Assembly: GCF_021729015.1 (NCBI RefSeq)
Contig: NZ_JAJQQZ010000002.1
Coordinates: 1-64,000 of the forward strand
Direction: 5' to 3'
Length of the DNA: 64,000 nt
From: Halobacterium rubrum
Lineage (GTDB): Archaea > Halobacteriota > Halobacteria > Halobacteriales > Halobacteriaceae
The translations under genes and the position numbers were made by a program. The notes under the pieces are model-generated. The model was not told the origin of the DNA and searched no databases. It was given only the letters and a program-made list of their open reading frames with translations. Positions 1 to 8,051 of the stretch are shown in pieces. Position 1 is the stretch's first letter. Each line of letters starts with the position of its first letter.

Positions 1-130
1 TCTTTCGAGAGATAAAACAACGAACTTCCTCGTTCTCAAACTGTTTCAGCCACGCCAAAGCAGAAACTGCCGAAGATTGGCTCAGATCGTTCAGCTTCGC
101 ATGGAATCAGCTTATCTGAACACTACCGGT
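1..130 (-). pseudogene. AT-rich left edge with a possible gene remnant
   Basis: The first ~130 bases are clearly less G+C rich than the rest of the window. On the minus strand a frame is open from about 106 to the window edge and would read ...KLNDLSQSSAVSALAWLKQF..., which looks like a coherent helical protein segment. A stop lies just upstream (107-109) and the frame has no ATG or GTG start, only an internal TTG. It could be a 5'-truncated gene or insertion-sequence remnant. I do not recognise the family, and the neighbouring plus-strand gene probably starts downstream at 206. Confidence 0.25.
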
Positions 131-205
131 GTGACGGGGAGGCAGGCGGCCGGGCCGCGAAGCGGAGCGCAAGCCACAAACCGGGCTCGGGCGTATGAGC
201 GGGCA

Positions 206-1117
206 ATGGACGCGCTGTCGCGGTACGAGCCGATTATCGAGGACTTCGAGGCGTTTCTGGCGGCCTGCGAGCGCCCGCTGCCGACGACGGTTCGCGTGAA
301 TCCGCTGGCCGTCGGCGTCGACCGCGCGGTCGAGGCGCTGGAGGCCGAGGACGTGGCGGTGGAGCGCCGGGACTGGAACGAGGGCGTACTGGAGGTCGAC
401 ACGGGAAAGCCGGGCAACACGTGGCCGTACGTGCACGGGTGGCTGCACGGCCAGGAGGAGGTGTCCTGTGTGCCGCCCCGGGTGCTCGACCCCGAGCCGA
501 GTGACGTGGTGTGGGACTCGTGTGCGGCTCCGGGCGGGAAGACGACCCAGCTCGCAGCCGAAATCGACGACGAGGGACTGGTGGTGGCCAACGACGACAA
601 CCTCGGGCGGCTGTCGGCGCTGCGCGGGAACTGCGACCGGCTGGGCGTGACGTCGGCGGCCGTGACGAACACCGACGCGCGCCGGGCGACCTTCGACGCG
701 TTCCCCGACGTCGAGGCGTTCGACGCGGCGCTCGTGGACGCGCCCTGCACCTGCGAGGGGACGATTCGGAAGAACCCCGACGCGCTGGACGGTGCGGGGC
801 ATTCGGCGAGCCGGAACCTCGGCCGGCTGCAGGCCGACATCCTGGAGCGCGCGGTCGAACTCACCCGGAACGGGGGCGAGGTCGTCTACTCCACGTGCAC
901 GTTCGCGCCCGAGGAGAACGAAGCCGTCGTCGACGAGGTGCTGGACCGGACGGACTGCCGGCTGGTCGAGTTCGACGTGGGCCTCGACTCCTCGCCCGGA
1001 CTCACGGAGTGGGACGGCGAGTCCTACGACGGCAGCCTCGACCGGACGCGCCGCTACTACCCCCACCAGAACGACACGGGCGGCTTCTTCGCCGCGAAGC
1101 TGGAGGTGACGGCATGA
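206..1117 (+). CDS. RsmB/NOP2/Sun-family RNA (cytosine-C5) methyltransferase
   Basis: SAM-dependent methyltransferase that places m5C on rRNA or tRNA; which RNA cannot be told from sequence. About 303 aa from the ATG at 206 (MDALSRYEP). The frame is open further upstream to a TTG at 77, but that stretch is low-complexity and does not resemble the family. Visible motifs in order are PTTVRVN near the N-terminus, the SAM-binding APGGKTTQ, DAPCTCEGT (motif IV, with Cys) and YSTCTFAPEENE (motif VI, with the catalytic Cys). The C-terminal RYYPHQNDTGGFF is typical of the family. Its stop overlaps the next start (ATGA), so the two genes are probably co-transcribed and may act on the same RNA. Confidence 0.9.
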   Translation: MDALSRYEPIIEDFEAFLAACERPLPTTVRVNPLAVGVDRAVEALEAEDVAVERRDWNEGVLEVDTGKPGNTWPYVHGWLHGQEEVSCVPPRVLDPEPSDVVWDSCAAPGGKTTQLAAEIDDEGLVVANDDNLGRLSALRGNCDRLGVTSAAVTNTDARRATFDAFPDVEAFDAALVDAPCTCEGTIRKNPDALDGAGHSASRNLGRLQADILERAVELTRNGGEVVYSTCTFAPEENEAVVDEVLDRTDCRLVEFDVGLDSSPGLTEWDGESYDGSLDRTRRYYPHQNDTGGFFAAKLEVTA

Positions 1118-1617
1118 GGGACAACGTGAGCCGGGAGTTCGACCGGTTGCCGGCGACCGGCGACGACCGCGAGGTCGAGGGGCGGCCGAGCCGGGAAGCC
1201 GTCGTCGACTGGTGGGTCGACCGGTTCGGCGTTCCCGAAGACACCTTCGCCGAGTACACGTTCTGGGAGAAGGGCGCGGGGAAGGTGTGGGCCCTCCCGT
1301 TCGACCCCGGGACGCCCGTCCCGGTGGAAGCGCTCGGCCTGAAGATTCTGCGCACCCGCCAGGAGCACTGGAAGCCGACGACCGTCGCCGCCCAGCGCTT
1401 CGGCCGCGAGGCCACGACGAACGTGGTCGAACTGGAGCGCGAGCAGGCCGAGACGTTCCTCGCGGGCGAGGACCTCGACCTCGACTGGGACGGCGACTGG
1501 GGGTACCTGATCGCCGCCCACGAGGTCGCCGGGCGAGTCGAACCTATCGGCGTCGGGCTGTTCACGTACGGCACTCTGCAGTCGATGGTGCCGAAGGGCC
1601 GCCGCCGGGAGTTCTAG
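1114..1617 (+). CDS. DUF7122-like small protein, probable PUA-type RNA-binding partner
   Basis: 167 aa protein overlapping the methyltransferase by ATGA. The N-terminal half (DWWVDRFGVPEDTFAEYTFWEKGAGKVW is split here only for reference to residues ~29-56) holds conserved aromatics. The middle reads LGLKILR and the C-terminal part, with GVGLFTYGTL near residue 150, resembles the PUA-like tail found fused to or beside NOP2/Sun methyltransferases. Context therefore suggests it helps the methylase bind RNA; this is inference. No catalytic residues are evident. Its last bases overlap the convergent Bax1-like gene by 4 nt. Confidence 0.7.
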   Translation: MRDNVSREFDRLPATGDDREVEGRPSREAVVDWWVDRFGVPEDTFAEYTFWEKGAGKVWALPFDPGTPVPVEALGLKILRTRQEHWKPTTVAAQRFGREATTNVVELEREQAETFLAGEDLDLDWDGDWGYLIAAHEVAGRVEPIGVGLFTYGTLQSMVPKGRRREF

Positions 1618-3134
1618 TCGCCGCGTTCGCGGAGCGTCCCGCCGCTGAGGCCGTCCCAGTCGACCCGGTAGCCGAGCCGGGAGAACACCGCGCTCGCGTC
1701 GTCGACGCCGTGGTCGGCAACGACCGCCTCGGCGTCGTCTTTCGACAGGTCCGCTTCGAGGTCGGCGTCGATTGCCTCCAGCAGTGCTGGCCGGACGAGC
1801 GTGCGACCGACGCGCTCGTGCTCGGGGAAGTCGACGGCCTCGATTGCCTGCTCGCTGACGCCGTGGCGGGCGGCGAGGTCGGCCAGCGTCACCGCGCCGT
1901 CGTCGGGGGCGAGTTCGACCGGGAGGCCGCTGGCCTGCTCGGCGACGAGGTCGGCCTCGAGGTCACGGAGCGCGTCCACGACGTCTTTCACACGGACGGA
2001 GCCGGTGTACTCGACGACCCGGTGGTCGCGGGCGGCGACCTCCTCGCCGACGCCCAGCGACTGGTCGACCGCCACGAGCAGCGTCTCCTCGGTCTCCGCG
2101 AGCTGGCCGAGCTTCTTCTCGACGTACTCGGGCGTCCAGAACCCCATGATCTCGAAGTACACTCTGGCGTCGCCGTGGACGTACTCGAAGGCGAAGTCCG
2201 GCACCATCAGGCGCTCGCCGGCCGCGAGCACGTCGGGCTCGCGGACGAGGTCCCAGTCGAGGTCGAGGCCGTCGAAGCGCTGTGCGAACTCGCGCTCGAC
2301 GGCGCTGTCGAACGACACCTCGGTCACGGGGTCGGCGTCCGGCACGGCGAGGTCGTCGTCGGTGAGGACGAGCTGGCGCTGTGTCCCGCGGTCGTCGACG
2401 GTGGCTTCGACCCGCCAGTCGGCGGTCTCCGCGACGCTCCGGAGTACGCGAGCGAACCGGGTGCCGTACCGGCGGGTGTGTCGGAAGACGGCGTCCGGGC
2501 CGGTTAGCACAACCTCGCGGCCGTCGTCGGTCGGGACGACCTCGTACAGCAGCCCGAGGCGCTTGACGGCCGAGACCAGCCGCCGGGGGTCCGAGCACCG
2601 GACCCGGACCTCGGTCGCGTCGAACAGCGCCGTCTGGGCCAGCGATAGGTTGTACTGGGCGACGAGGCTGCCGGGGGTCCAGCGTTCCGGCACGTCGACG
2701 AGCACCTCCCGGGTCTCCCGGTCGGCGTACAGCGCGCTGGCGAGGTCGGCCGGCGAGACGTCGCCGGGGAATCTGGCGGCCGCCTCTGCGAGCGCCGTCT
2801 CGCGCTCGTCCTCGTGAACGACCCCGCCGGCCACGTCCTCGGCGGCGTCGAAGGCCGCCCGGCGGGCGCGTTCGGGGTCGACCGGCGCCCGCACTTCGAA
2901 GCTGGCGTCGCGCTCGACGAGGTGCGCGAATCCCCTGACGAGCTTGAAGTCGTCGGCCTCCCCCTCGAGGTCGCGGAGGGCGTCCCGGAGCGCGCCGCGT
3001 TCCTCGCCGACGTGGCCCTGAAACACGCCAAGCGCGCGGCCCGCGAGCGCCTCGTCGTCGCCGTCCCGGTCGGCGAACTGCGGGTGGTAGCCGCCGCCCG
3101 CCCGCGACACCCGGAGGAGGTCCTTCGTGAGCAC
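1614..3134 (-). CDS. DUF790 family nuclease, Bax1-like XPB partner
   Basis: 506 aa with a GTG start (MLTKDLLRVSR), the usual N-terminus of the DUF790 family. Archaeal Bax1 binds the XPB helicase and is a structure-specific nuclease in repair. The likely nuclease core sits at residues ~270-350, with VPDFAFE followed by VYFEIMGFWTPEY, compatible with a PD-(D/E)xK-like fold. The C-terminal part (~430-500) is helical and carries HGV and GYRVDWDGL. The minus-strand upstream sequence has CCTTTTCAC about 25 nt before the start, a plausible TATA element for a leaderless transcript. XPB lies just beyond one small lipoprotein gene on the same strand, which supports the Bax1 call. Confidence 0.85.
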   Translation of the reverse strand: MLTKDLLRVSRAGGGYHPQFADRDGDDEALAGRALGVFQGHVGEERGALRDALRDLEGEADDFKLVRGFAHLVERDASFEVRAPVDPERARRAAFDAAEDVAGGVVHEDERETALAEAAARFPGDVSPADLASALYADRETREVLVDVPERWTPGSLVAQYNLSLAQTALFDATEVRVRCSDPRRLVSAVKRLGLLYEVVPTDDGREVVLTGPDAVFRHTRRYGTRFARVLRSVAETADWRVEATVDDRGTQRQLVLTDDDLAVPDADPVTEVSFDSAVEREFAQRFDGLDLDWDLVREPDVLAAGERLMVPDFAFEYVHGDARVYFEIMGFWTPEYVEKKLGQLAETEETLLVAVDQSLGVGEEVAARDHRVVEYTGSVRVKDVVDALRDLEADLVAEQASGLPVELAPDDGAVTLADLAARHGVSEQAIEAVDFPEHERVGRTLVRPALLEAIDADLEADLSKDDAEAVVADHGVDDASAVFSRLGYRVDWDGLSGGTLRERGD

Positions 3135-3205
3135 GCCCGCCGGTAGGCGGGGGAGCGTGAAAAGGATGGCAGAAGATACTTGCCACGCGGCCGGAATCTC
3201 CGCGT

Positions 3206-3571
3206 ATGAACCGGCGGACCCTCCTCGGGCGGGCGGCCGCGGCGGCTGGCGCGAGCCTCGCGCTCGCGGGCTGTCTGCGCGACGGCGAGGACGAAGACGT
3301 CCTGGAGGTCGCGGACTCGGAGTTCGGTGAGGACGACGAGGGCTACCTCCAGTACGTCGTGACCGTCTCGAACCCCAGTGACCGCGCCGCCTCCGGGACG
3401 CTGTACGTGAACAGCGAACTGGATGGGAACCCGATCACGAAGGTTCGGGAAGTGTCTCTGGACCCCCACTCGACGCAGCGCTTCGCGATCACCTACGACG
3501 TGAAGTTCGACGAGCTCTCGGGGAGTTTCAGTCCCGAGGTCGACCTGCAGGAGCACGACGACAGCGGCTAG
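3206..3571 (+). CDS. Tat-exported lipoprotein, function unknown
   Basis: 121 aa. It begins MNRRTLLGRAAAAAG, a twin-arginine signal, followed by LALAGC, a lipobox whose Cys at about residue 23 would be lipid-anchored outside the membrane. The mature part is short, acidic and beta-rich (LQYVVTVSN, GTLYVNSEL, QRFAITYDV), consistent with a single immunoglobulin-like or FxLYD-type domain. It lies on the opposite strand between the Bax1-like and XPB genes, and its stop overlaps the XPB stop by a few bases. There is no sign it takes part in repair. Start chosen at the ATG giving the RR motif at residues 3-4. Confidence 0.8.
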   Translation: MNRRTLLGRAAAAAGASLALAGCLRDGEDEDVLEVADSEFGEDDEGYLQYVVTVSNPSDRAASGTLYVNSELDGNPITKVREVSLDPHSTQRFAITYDVKFDELSGSFSPEVDLQEHDDSG

Positions 3572-4962
3572 CGCCGGCGGGCCGCGACGCGTTCCTCTGC
3601 GGTGTCCGCGCTCACGAGTTCGTACAGCAGCGCGCGGCCCCCGTCCGCTTTCGGCCGGAGGACCCGGCCGAGGCGCTGCGTAAACTCGCGTTCGCTGCCG
3701 CTGCCGGCGACGACGACGGCGACGTTCGCGTCCGGCACGTCGACGCCCTCGTCGAGGACGTTCGCCGTGACGACCCGCGAGTAGTCGCCGCGCCGGAACC
3801 GCTCGAGGATGGTGTCGCGCTCGCTGGCGGTCGTCTCGTGGGTGATGGCGGGGACGAGGAACCGCTCCGAGAGCTGGTAGACGAGGTCTGTGGAGGCCGT
3901 GAAGACGATGATGCGGTCGTCCCGGTGCGCGTCCAGAATCGACTCGAGTTCGTCGACTTTGGCGTCGCTCTCGCGGACGATGCGGCGGGCGCGCTGCTTC
4001 GCGAGCAGCGCCTCCCGCGCCCGGGGGTCGGTGCCGGAGCGCTTCACGAGCTCCTGGTAGTCGCTGCCCGACCGGAACTGGATGTTCGACTGCTGGAGGT
4101 AGTCCGTGAACGTCCCCTGGGCGGCCTCGTAGGCCTCGCGCTCCTCGTCAGTCAGCGGGACTTCGAGGCGTTTGACGTCGTAGTCGGCGAGGTGGTCGCC
4201 CGCGAGGTCGTCGACGTCGAGGTCGTAGGCCAGCGGACCGACCAGTTCCTCGATGACCTCGTGGGCGCCGTCGGGTCGCTCGAACGTCGCCGTGAGCCCG
4301 AGGCGGGCCGGCGCGGCGAGCAGCCGGGCGATGTCCCGGAACCCCTCGCCGCCGAGGTGGTGGACCTCGTCGAAGACGACCAGGCCGAAGCGGTCGCCCA
4401 GGTCCTCCGCACGCAGGTACGCCGAGTCGTAGGTCGCGACCGTCACGTCCCCGGCGACCTGCTCGCCGCCGCCGAGCTGCCCGATTTCGCAGTCGTCGAA
4501 CTCGGCGGCGAGTTCGCGGCGCCACTGCGTCAGGAGGTCGATGGTCGGCACGACGACGAGCGCCGACTCGCCGACCGCCTCGATGGCCTTCAGGCCGATG
4601 ACCGTCTTCCCAGAGCCGGTCGGCAGTTCGAGCACTCCCCGGCGGTCGTTCGCGCTCCAGGCGTCGAGCGCGTCCTGCTGGTAGCCCCGGAGCTCGTAGT
4701 CCGACGCCACGCTGAGGCGGTCGACGTGCAGGGCGTCGTCGTCGTCGTAGCTGAGGCCCGCTGCGTCCAGTGCCGCGACCACCTCGGCGTACCGCATCGC
4801 CGGCGCCCGCCCCGTATCCGTGCGCTCGTCGTACTCGACGCCCGGCAGCCGGGTCACGTCGTAGTCGTCGCCACGTTCGCCGGCGTGGTCGTCGTCCCCG
4901 TCGCTGTCGCTGGCTTCGACGCGCAGCGTCCCGTCCACGAACGACAGTTCGACCGTCGACAC
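3568..4962 (-). CDS. rad25: XPB/Rad25-family DNA repair helicase
   Basis: Superfamily 2 DNA helicase of about 464 aa. The start is the GTG at 4962 (VSTVELSFVDG); an upstream frame extension is arginine-rich and looks non-coding. Motifs run in order: YELRGYQQDAL, Walker A LPTGSGKT, DEVHH (motif II), GLTATF (motif III), IIVFTAST, TANVLDEGVDVP (motif V) and QRLGRVLRPK (motif VI). Archaeal XPB unwinds damaged DNA together with the Bax1 nuclease, whose gene is the next one downstream on this strand apart from an inserted lipoprotein gene. Repair role is from family knowledge; partnership is inferred from proximity. Confidence 0.93.
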   Translation of the reverse strand: MSTVELSFVDGTLRVEASDSDGDDDHAGERGDDYDVTRLPGVEYDERTDTGRAPAMRYAEVVAALDAAGLSYDDDDALHVDRLSVASDYELRGYQQDALDAWSANDRRGVLELPTGSGKTVIGLKAIEAVGESALVVVPTIDLLTQWRRELAAEFDDCEIGQLGGGEQVAGDVTVATYDSAYLRAEDLGDRFGLVVFDEVHHLGGEGFRDIARLLAAPARLGLTATFERPDGAHEVIEELVGPLAYDLDVDDLAGDHLADYDVKRLEVPLTDEEREAYEAAQGTFTDYLQQSNIQFRSGSDYQELVKRSGTDPRAREALLAKQRARRIVRESDAKVDELESILDAHRDDRIIVFTASTDLVYQLSERFLVPAITHETTASERDTILERFRRGDYSRVVTANVLDEGVDVPDANVAVVVAGSGSEREFTQRLGRVLRPKADGGRALLYELVSADTAEERVAARRR

Positions 4963-5066
4963 ACGAGGTGGTAGGCGGCGGCGCGCACTTAGTCGTCGCC
5001 CTCGCAGCCGGGCAGTTCTCGGGTCGTCCCGAAATCCGTAAACGGACGCGGCCCCCTCTCCCGGAC

Positions 5067-5729
5067 ATGAGCGAAGACGCCGAGCACGCCGCCGAGGCGG
5101 CGGAGACGGACGCCACGGTCGGTGCGGCTGGAGACGACGACCACGACGGGGAGGACGAGCAGGGGGCCGCAACCGGGGGGTCGCTCGCGGAGCGCGTGCG
5201 AGCCGAGGCCGGTGACGACGAGCTCGCCGCGGAGGTCGCAGCGCTGGAGGACCACGCAGCGGAGCTGGAAGCCGACCTCGCGGACGCCGAAGCGGAGGTC
5301 GCGGACCTGACCGAGCGCCTGCAGACCAAGCAGGCGGACTTCAAGAACTACAAGGAGCGCGCGAAGCGCAAGCAGGACGAGATCCGGGAGCGCGCCACGG
5401 AGGACCTCGTGGAGCGGCTGCTGGACGTCCGGGACAACCTCGACCGGGCGCTGGAGCAGGACGACGCGGACGGCGACGAAGAGGGCATCCGTGAGGGCGT
5501 CGAGCTCACCCGGAAGGAGTTCGACCGCGTGCTGGAGAGCGAGGACGTCACCGAGATCCGACCCGAGGCCGGCGACGAGGTCGACGCGACCCGGCACGAA
5601 GTGATGATGCGCGTGGACAGCGACCAGCCGGCAGGCACCGTCGAGGACGTCTACCGGCCCGGCTACGAGATGGCGGGGAAGGTGCTGCGCACCGCCCAGG
5701 TGACCGTCAGCGACGGCAGCGAGGAGTAG
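5067..5729 (+). CDS. grpE: GrpE, nucleotide exchange factor for DnaK
   Basis: 220 aa. GrpE releases ADP from DnaK during the chaperone cycle in the cytoplasm. Residues 1-45 are a very acidic, probably disordered extension. A long coiled coil follows (~50-120, EVAALEDHAAELEADLADAE and NYKERAKRKQ). The C-terminal head includes DLVERLLDVRDNLDRAL, and ends with HEVMMRV and VYRPGYEMAGKVLRTAQV, the family signature. The ATG at 5067 follows the divergent XPB gene by 104 nt. dnaK lies 180 nt downstream with its own promoter. Confidence 0.95.
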   Translation: MSEDAEHAAEAAETDATVGAAGDDDHDGEDEQGAATGGSLAERVRAEAGDDELAAEVAALEDHAAELEADLADAEAEVADLTERLQTKQADFKNYKERAKRKQDEIRERATEDLVERLLDVRDNLDRALEQDDADGDEEGIREGVELTRKEFDRVLESEDVTEIRPEAGDEVDATRHEVMMRVDSDQPAGTVEDVYRPGYEMAGKVLRTAQVTVSDGSEE

Positions 5730-5909
5730 CTGGTCGCCGCGCCGACGACTGCCGGAGTACGCGCCGGTCGTCTGCCGGTTCGACATAAATTCCTCGGCCC
5801 GCCAGCGCCCCGTTTCGGAGAACCGCAGGACGGCGACGGGTCGCCGTTTCGTGGTAGTCGGTCTCACTAGCAAGGCTTAAACGGAAAACGCCGCTTACAA
5901 TCGGGTAAC
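5730..5909 (+). promoter_or_regulatory. dnaK promoter region
   Basis: 180 nt gap between grpE and dnaK. A TATA-like GCTTAAAC at about 5875-5882 lies 28-35 nt before the dnaK ATG at 5910, with purine-rich AGCAAG just upstream as a possible BRE, so transcription probably starts a few bases before the ATG. A second AT-rich CATAAATTCC near 5784 could be an alternative promoter. Heat-shock control is likely for dnaK but no specific regulator site is recognisable. Confidence 0.55.
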
Positions 5910-7826
5910 ATGGCGAGCGAGAAGATTCTGGGAATCGACCTCGGCACCACGAACAGTGCGTTCGCGGTGATGGAGGGCGGCGACCCCGAAATCATCACGA
6001 ACGAAGAAGGCGACCGCACGACGCCGTCCGTCGTCGCGTACGACGACGGCGAACTGCTGGTCGGGAAACCCGCGAAGAACCAGGCGGTGCAGAACCCCGA
6101 GCAGACCGTCGCGTCCATCAAGCGCCACATGGGCGAGGAGGACTACACGGTCGAGCTCGGCGACGACGAGTACACGCCCGAGGAGATCTCGGCGCGCATC
6201 CTCCAGAAGATCAAGCGCGACGCCGAAGAGTATCTGGGCCACGACCTCGAGAAGGCCGTCATCACGGTCCCGGCGTACTTCAACGACCGCCAGCGGCAGG
6301 CGACCAAGGACGCTGGCGAGATCGCGGGCTTCGAGGTCGAGCGCATCGTGAACGAGCCGACCGCCGCGTCGATGGCGTACGGCCTCGACGAGGACCAGGA
6401 CCAGACCGTCCTCGTCTACGACCTCGGCGGCGGGACGTTCGACGTCTCCATCCTCGACCTCGGCGGCGGCGTCTACGAGGTCGTCGCGACGAACGGGGAC
6501 AACGACCTCGGTGGCGACGACTGGGACCACGCCATCATCGACCACCTCGCCGACACCTTCGAGGACGAGCACGGCATCGACCTGCGCGACGACCGCCAGG
6601 CGCTCCAGCGGCTCACGGAGGCCGCCGAGGAGGCCAAGATCGAGCTGTCCAGCCGGAAGGAGACGACGGTCAACCTCCCGTTCGTCACGGCGACGGACTC
6701 CGGCCCGGTCCACCTCGAGCAGGACATCACCCGGGCGACGTTCGAGAGCATCACCGAGGACCTCATCGAGCGCACCGTCGGTCCGACGGAGCAGGCCCTC
6801 GAAGACGCCGGCCTCTCGAAGAACGACATCGACGAAGTGATTCTGGTCGGTGGCTCCACGCGGATGCCCCAGGTCCAGGAGAAAGTCGAGGAGCTCGTCG
6901 GCCAGGAGCCCAAGAAGAACGTCAACCCCGACGAGGTCGTCGCACTCGGCGCGGCGGTCCAGGGCGGCGTGCTCAGCGGCGAGGTCGACGACATCGTGCT
7001 CGTGGACGTGACGCCGCTGAGCCTCGGTATCGAGGTGAAGGGTGGCCTCTTCGAGCGGCTCATCGAGAAGAACACCGCGATTCCGACGACGGCGTCGAAG
7101 GTGTTCACGACGGCCGCCGACAACCAGACGAGCGTCCAGATTCGCGTCTTCCAGGGCGAGCGCGAGATCGCGAACGAGAACGAGCTACTGGGTGACTTCC
7201 ACCTCACCGGCATCCCGCCCGCGCCCGCCGGCACGCCGCAGATCGAGGTGACGTTCGAGATCGACGCCGACGGCATCGTGAACGTCGAAGCCGAAGACCA
7301 GGGGTCGGGCAACGCCGAGTCCATCACCATCGAGGGTGGCGCCGGCCTCAGCGACGACCAGATCGAGGAGATGCAGGAGGAGGCCGAGGAGCACGCCGAG
7401 GAGGACGAGGAGCGCCGCCGTCGCATCGAGGCCCGCAACGAGGCCGAGACGGCGATCCAGCGCGCCGAGAACCTCCTCGACGAGAACGAGGAGCTCGTCG
7501 ACGACGAGCTCGAGGCTGAGGTGAACGACGCCGTCGAGGACGTGCAGTCGGTCCTCGACGAGGACGAACCCGAAGCCGACGACCTGGAGGAGGTCACCGA
7601 GGAGCTCAGCGAGACGCTCCAGGAGATCGGCAAGCAGGCCTACCAGCAGCAACAGGAGGCCCAGGCCGGCGCGGCCGGCGGTGCCGGTGCCGGCGGCATG
7701 GGTGGCATGGGCGGCGCTGCCGGCGGTCCCGGCGGCGCAGCCGGTGGTGCCGACGCTGGCGGCGACGACGAGGAGTACGTCGACGCCGACTTCGAAGACG
7801 TCGACGACAGCGACGACGACGAGTAA
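5910..7826 (+). CDS. dnaK: DnaK, Hsp70 molecular chaperone
   Basis: 638 aa ATP-dependent chaperone. The ATPase domain (~1-360) begins [13 protein letters not shown] and shows [37 protein letters not shown] and [10 protein letters not shown]. The substrate-binding domain (~360-510) contains [10 protein letters not shown] and VFQGERE. A helical lid follows. The C-terminus (~590-638) is a Gly/Met-rich linker and an acidic tail ending DDSDDDE. DnaJ and GrpE are encoded nearby, so the whole chaperone machine is in this region. The stop codon sits in the loop of a 12-bp hairpin, and the last codons plus stop are repeated 100 bp downstream. Confidence 0.97.
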   Translation: MASEKILGIDLGTTNSAFAVMEGGDPEIITNEEGDRTTPSVVAYDDGELLVGKPAKNQAVQNPEQTVASIKRHMGEEDYTVELGDDEYTPEEISARILQKIKRDAEEYLGHDLEKAVITVPAYFNDRQRQATKDAGEIAGFEVERIVNEPTAASMAYGLDEDQDQTVLVYDLGGGTFDVSILDLGGGVYEVVATNGDNDLGGDDWDHAIIDHLADTFEDEHGIDLRDDRQALQRLTEAAEEAKIELSSRKETTVNLPFVTATDSGPVHLEQDITRATFESITEDLIERTVGPTEQALEDAGLSKNDIDEVILVGGSTRMPQVQEKVEELVGQEPKKNVNPDEVVALGAAVQGGVLSGEVDDIVLVDVTPLSLGIEVKGGLFERLIEKNTAIPTTASKVFTTAADNQTSVQIRVFQGEREIANENELLGDFHLTGIPPAPAGTPQIEVTFEIDADGIVNVEAEDQGSGNAESITIEGGAGLSDDQIEEMQEEAEEHAEEDEERRRRIEARNEAETAIQRAENLLDENEELVDDELEAEVNDAVEDVQSVLDEDEPEADDLEEVTEELSETLQEIGKQAYQQQQEAQAGAAGGAGAGGMGGMGGAAGGPGGAAGGADAGGDDEEYVDADFEDVDDSDDDE

Positions 7827-7848
7827 CGCGAGTCGAGTCGCTGTCGTC
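7803..7848 (+). terminator. Hairpin spanning the dnaK stop codon
   Basis: GACGACAGCGAC (7803-7814) is a perfect 12-base inverted repeat of GTCGCTGTCGTC (7837-7848). The 22-nt loop contains the dnaK TAA at 7824-7826. It may act in termination or mRNA 3'-end stability; no long T-tract follows, so a terminator role is inference. Confidence 0.5.
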
Positions 7849-7933
7849 GGCTCGAGGGAGCGGAGCTCCCTCGGTGTCTCGAAACCCGAGCGCGGCGAGG
7901 GTTTCGAAGTTGACGACGACGAGTAACGCGAGT
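7812..7933 (+). repeat. Direct repeat of the dnaK tail with two further hairpins
   Basis: The 22-mer at 7812-7833, covering the last dnaK codons, the TAA stop and seven following bases, is repeated exactly at 7912-7933, an offset of 100 bp. Between the copies lie two perfect hairpins: CGAGGGAGC/GCTCCCTCG with loop GGA (7853-7873) and CGAAACCC/GGGTTTCG (7880-7906). A palindrome GCTCCGCGGAGC follows (near 7941). The remaining gap to 8051 holds the promoter of the next gene, with AAACTTTT near 8020. Confidence 0.8.
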
Positions 7934-8051
7934 TGGGTTGCTCCGCGGAGCGCAGACATCCCCGTCCCGTCCGTCGAGTGACGGGCCGCGGCCGCAGTGA
8001 CGGACGGCCGAGGACAGAAAACTTTTCCCCGAGAAGGTTGCCCTTCCGGGC

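Noticed and set aside
7681-7926. Second open frame over the dnaK end that ends in VDDDE
   Set aside because: It is in a different frame from dnaK and ends in acid residues only because the dnaK tail is duplicated at 7912-7933. The rest is a low-complexity shadow.
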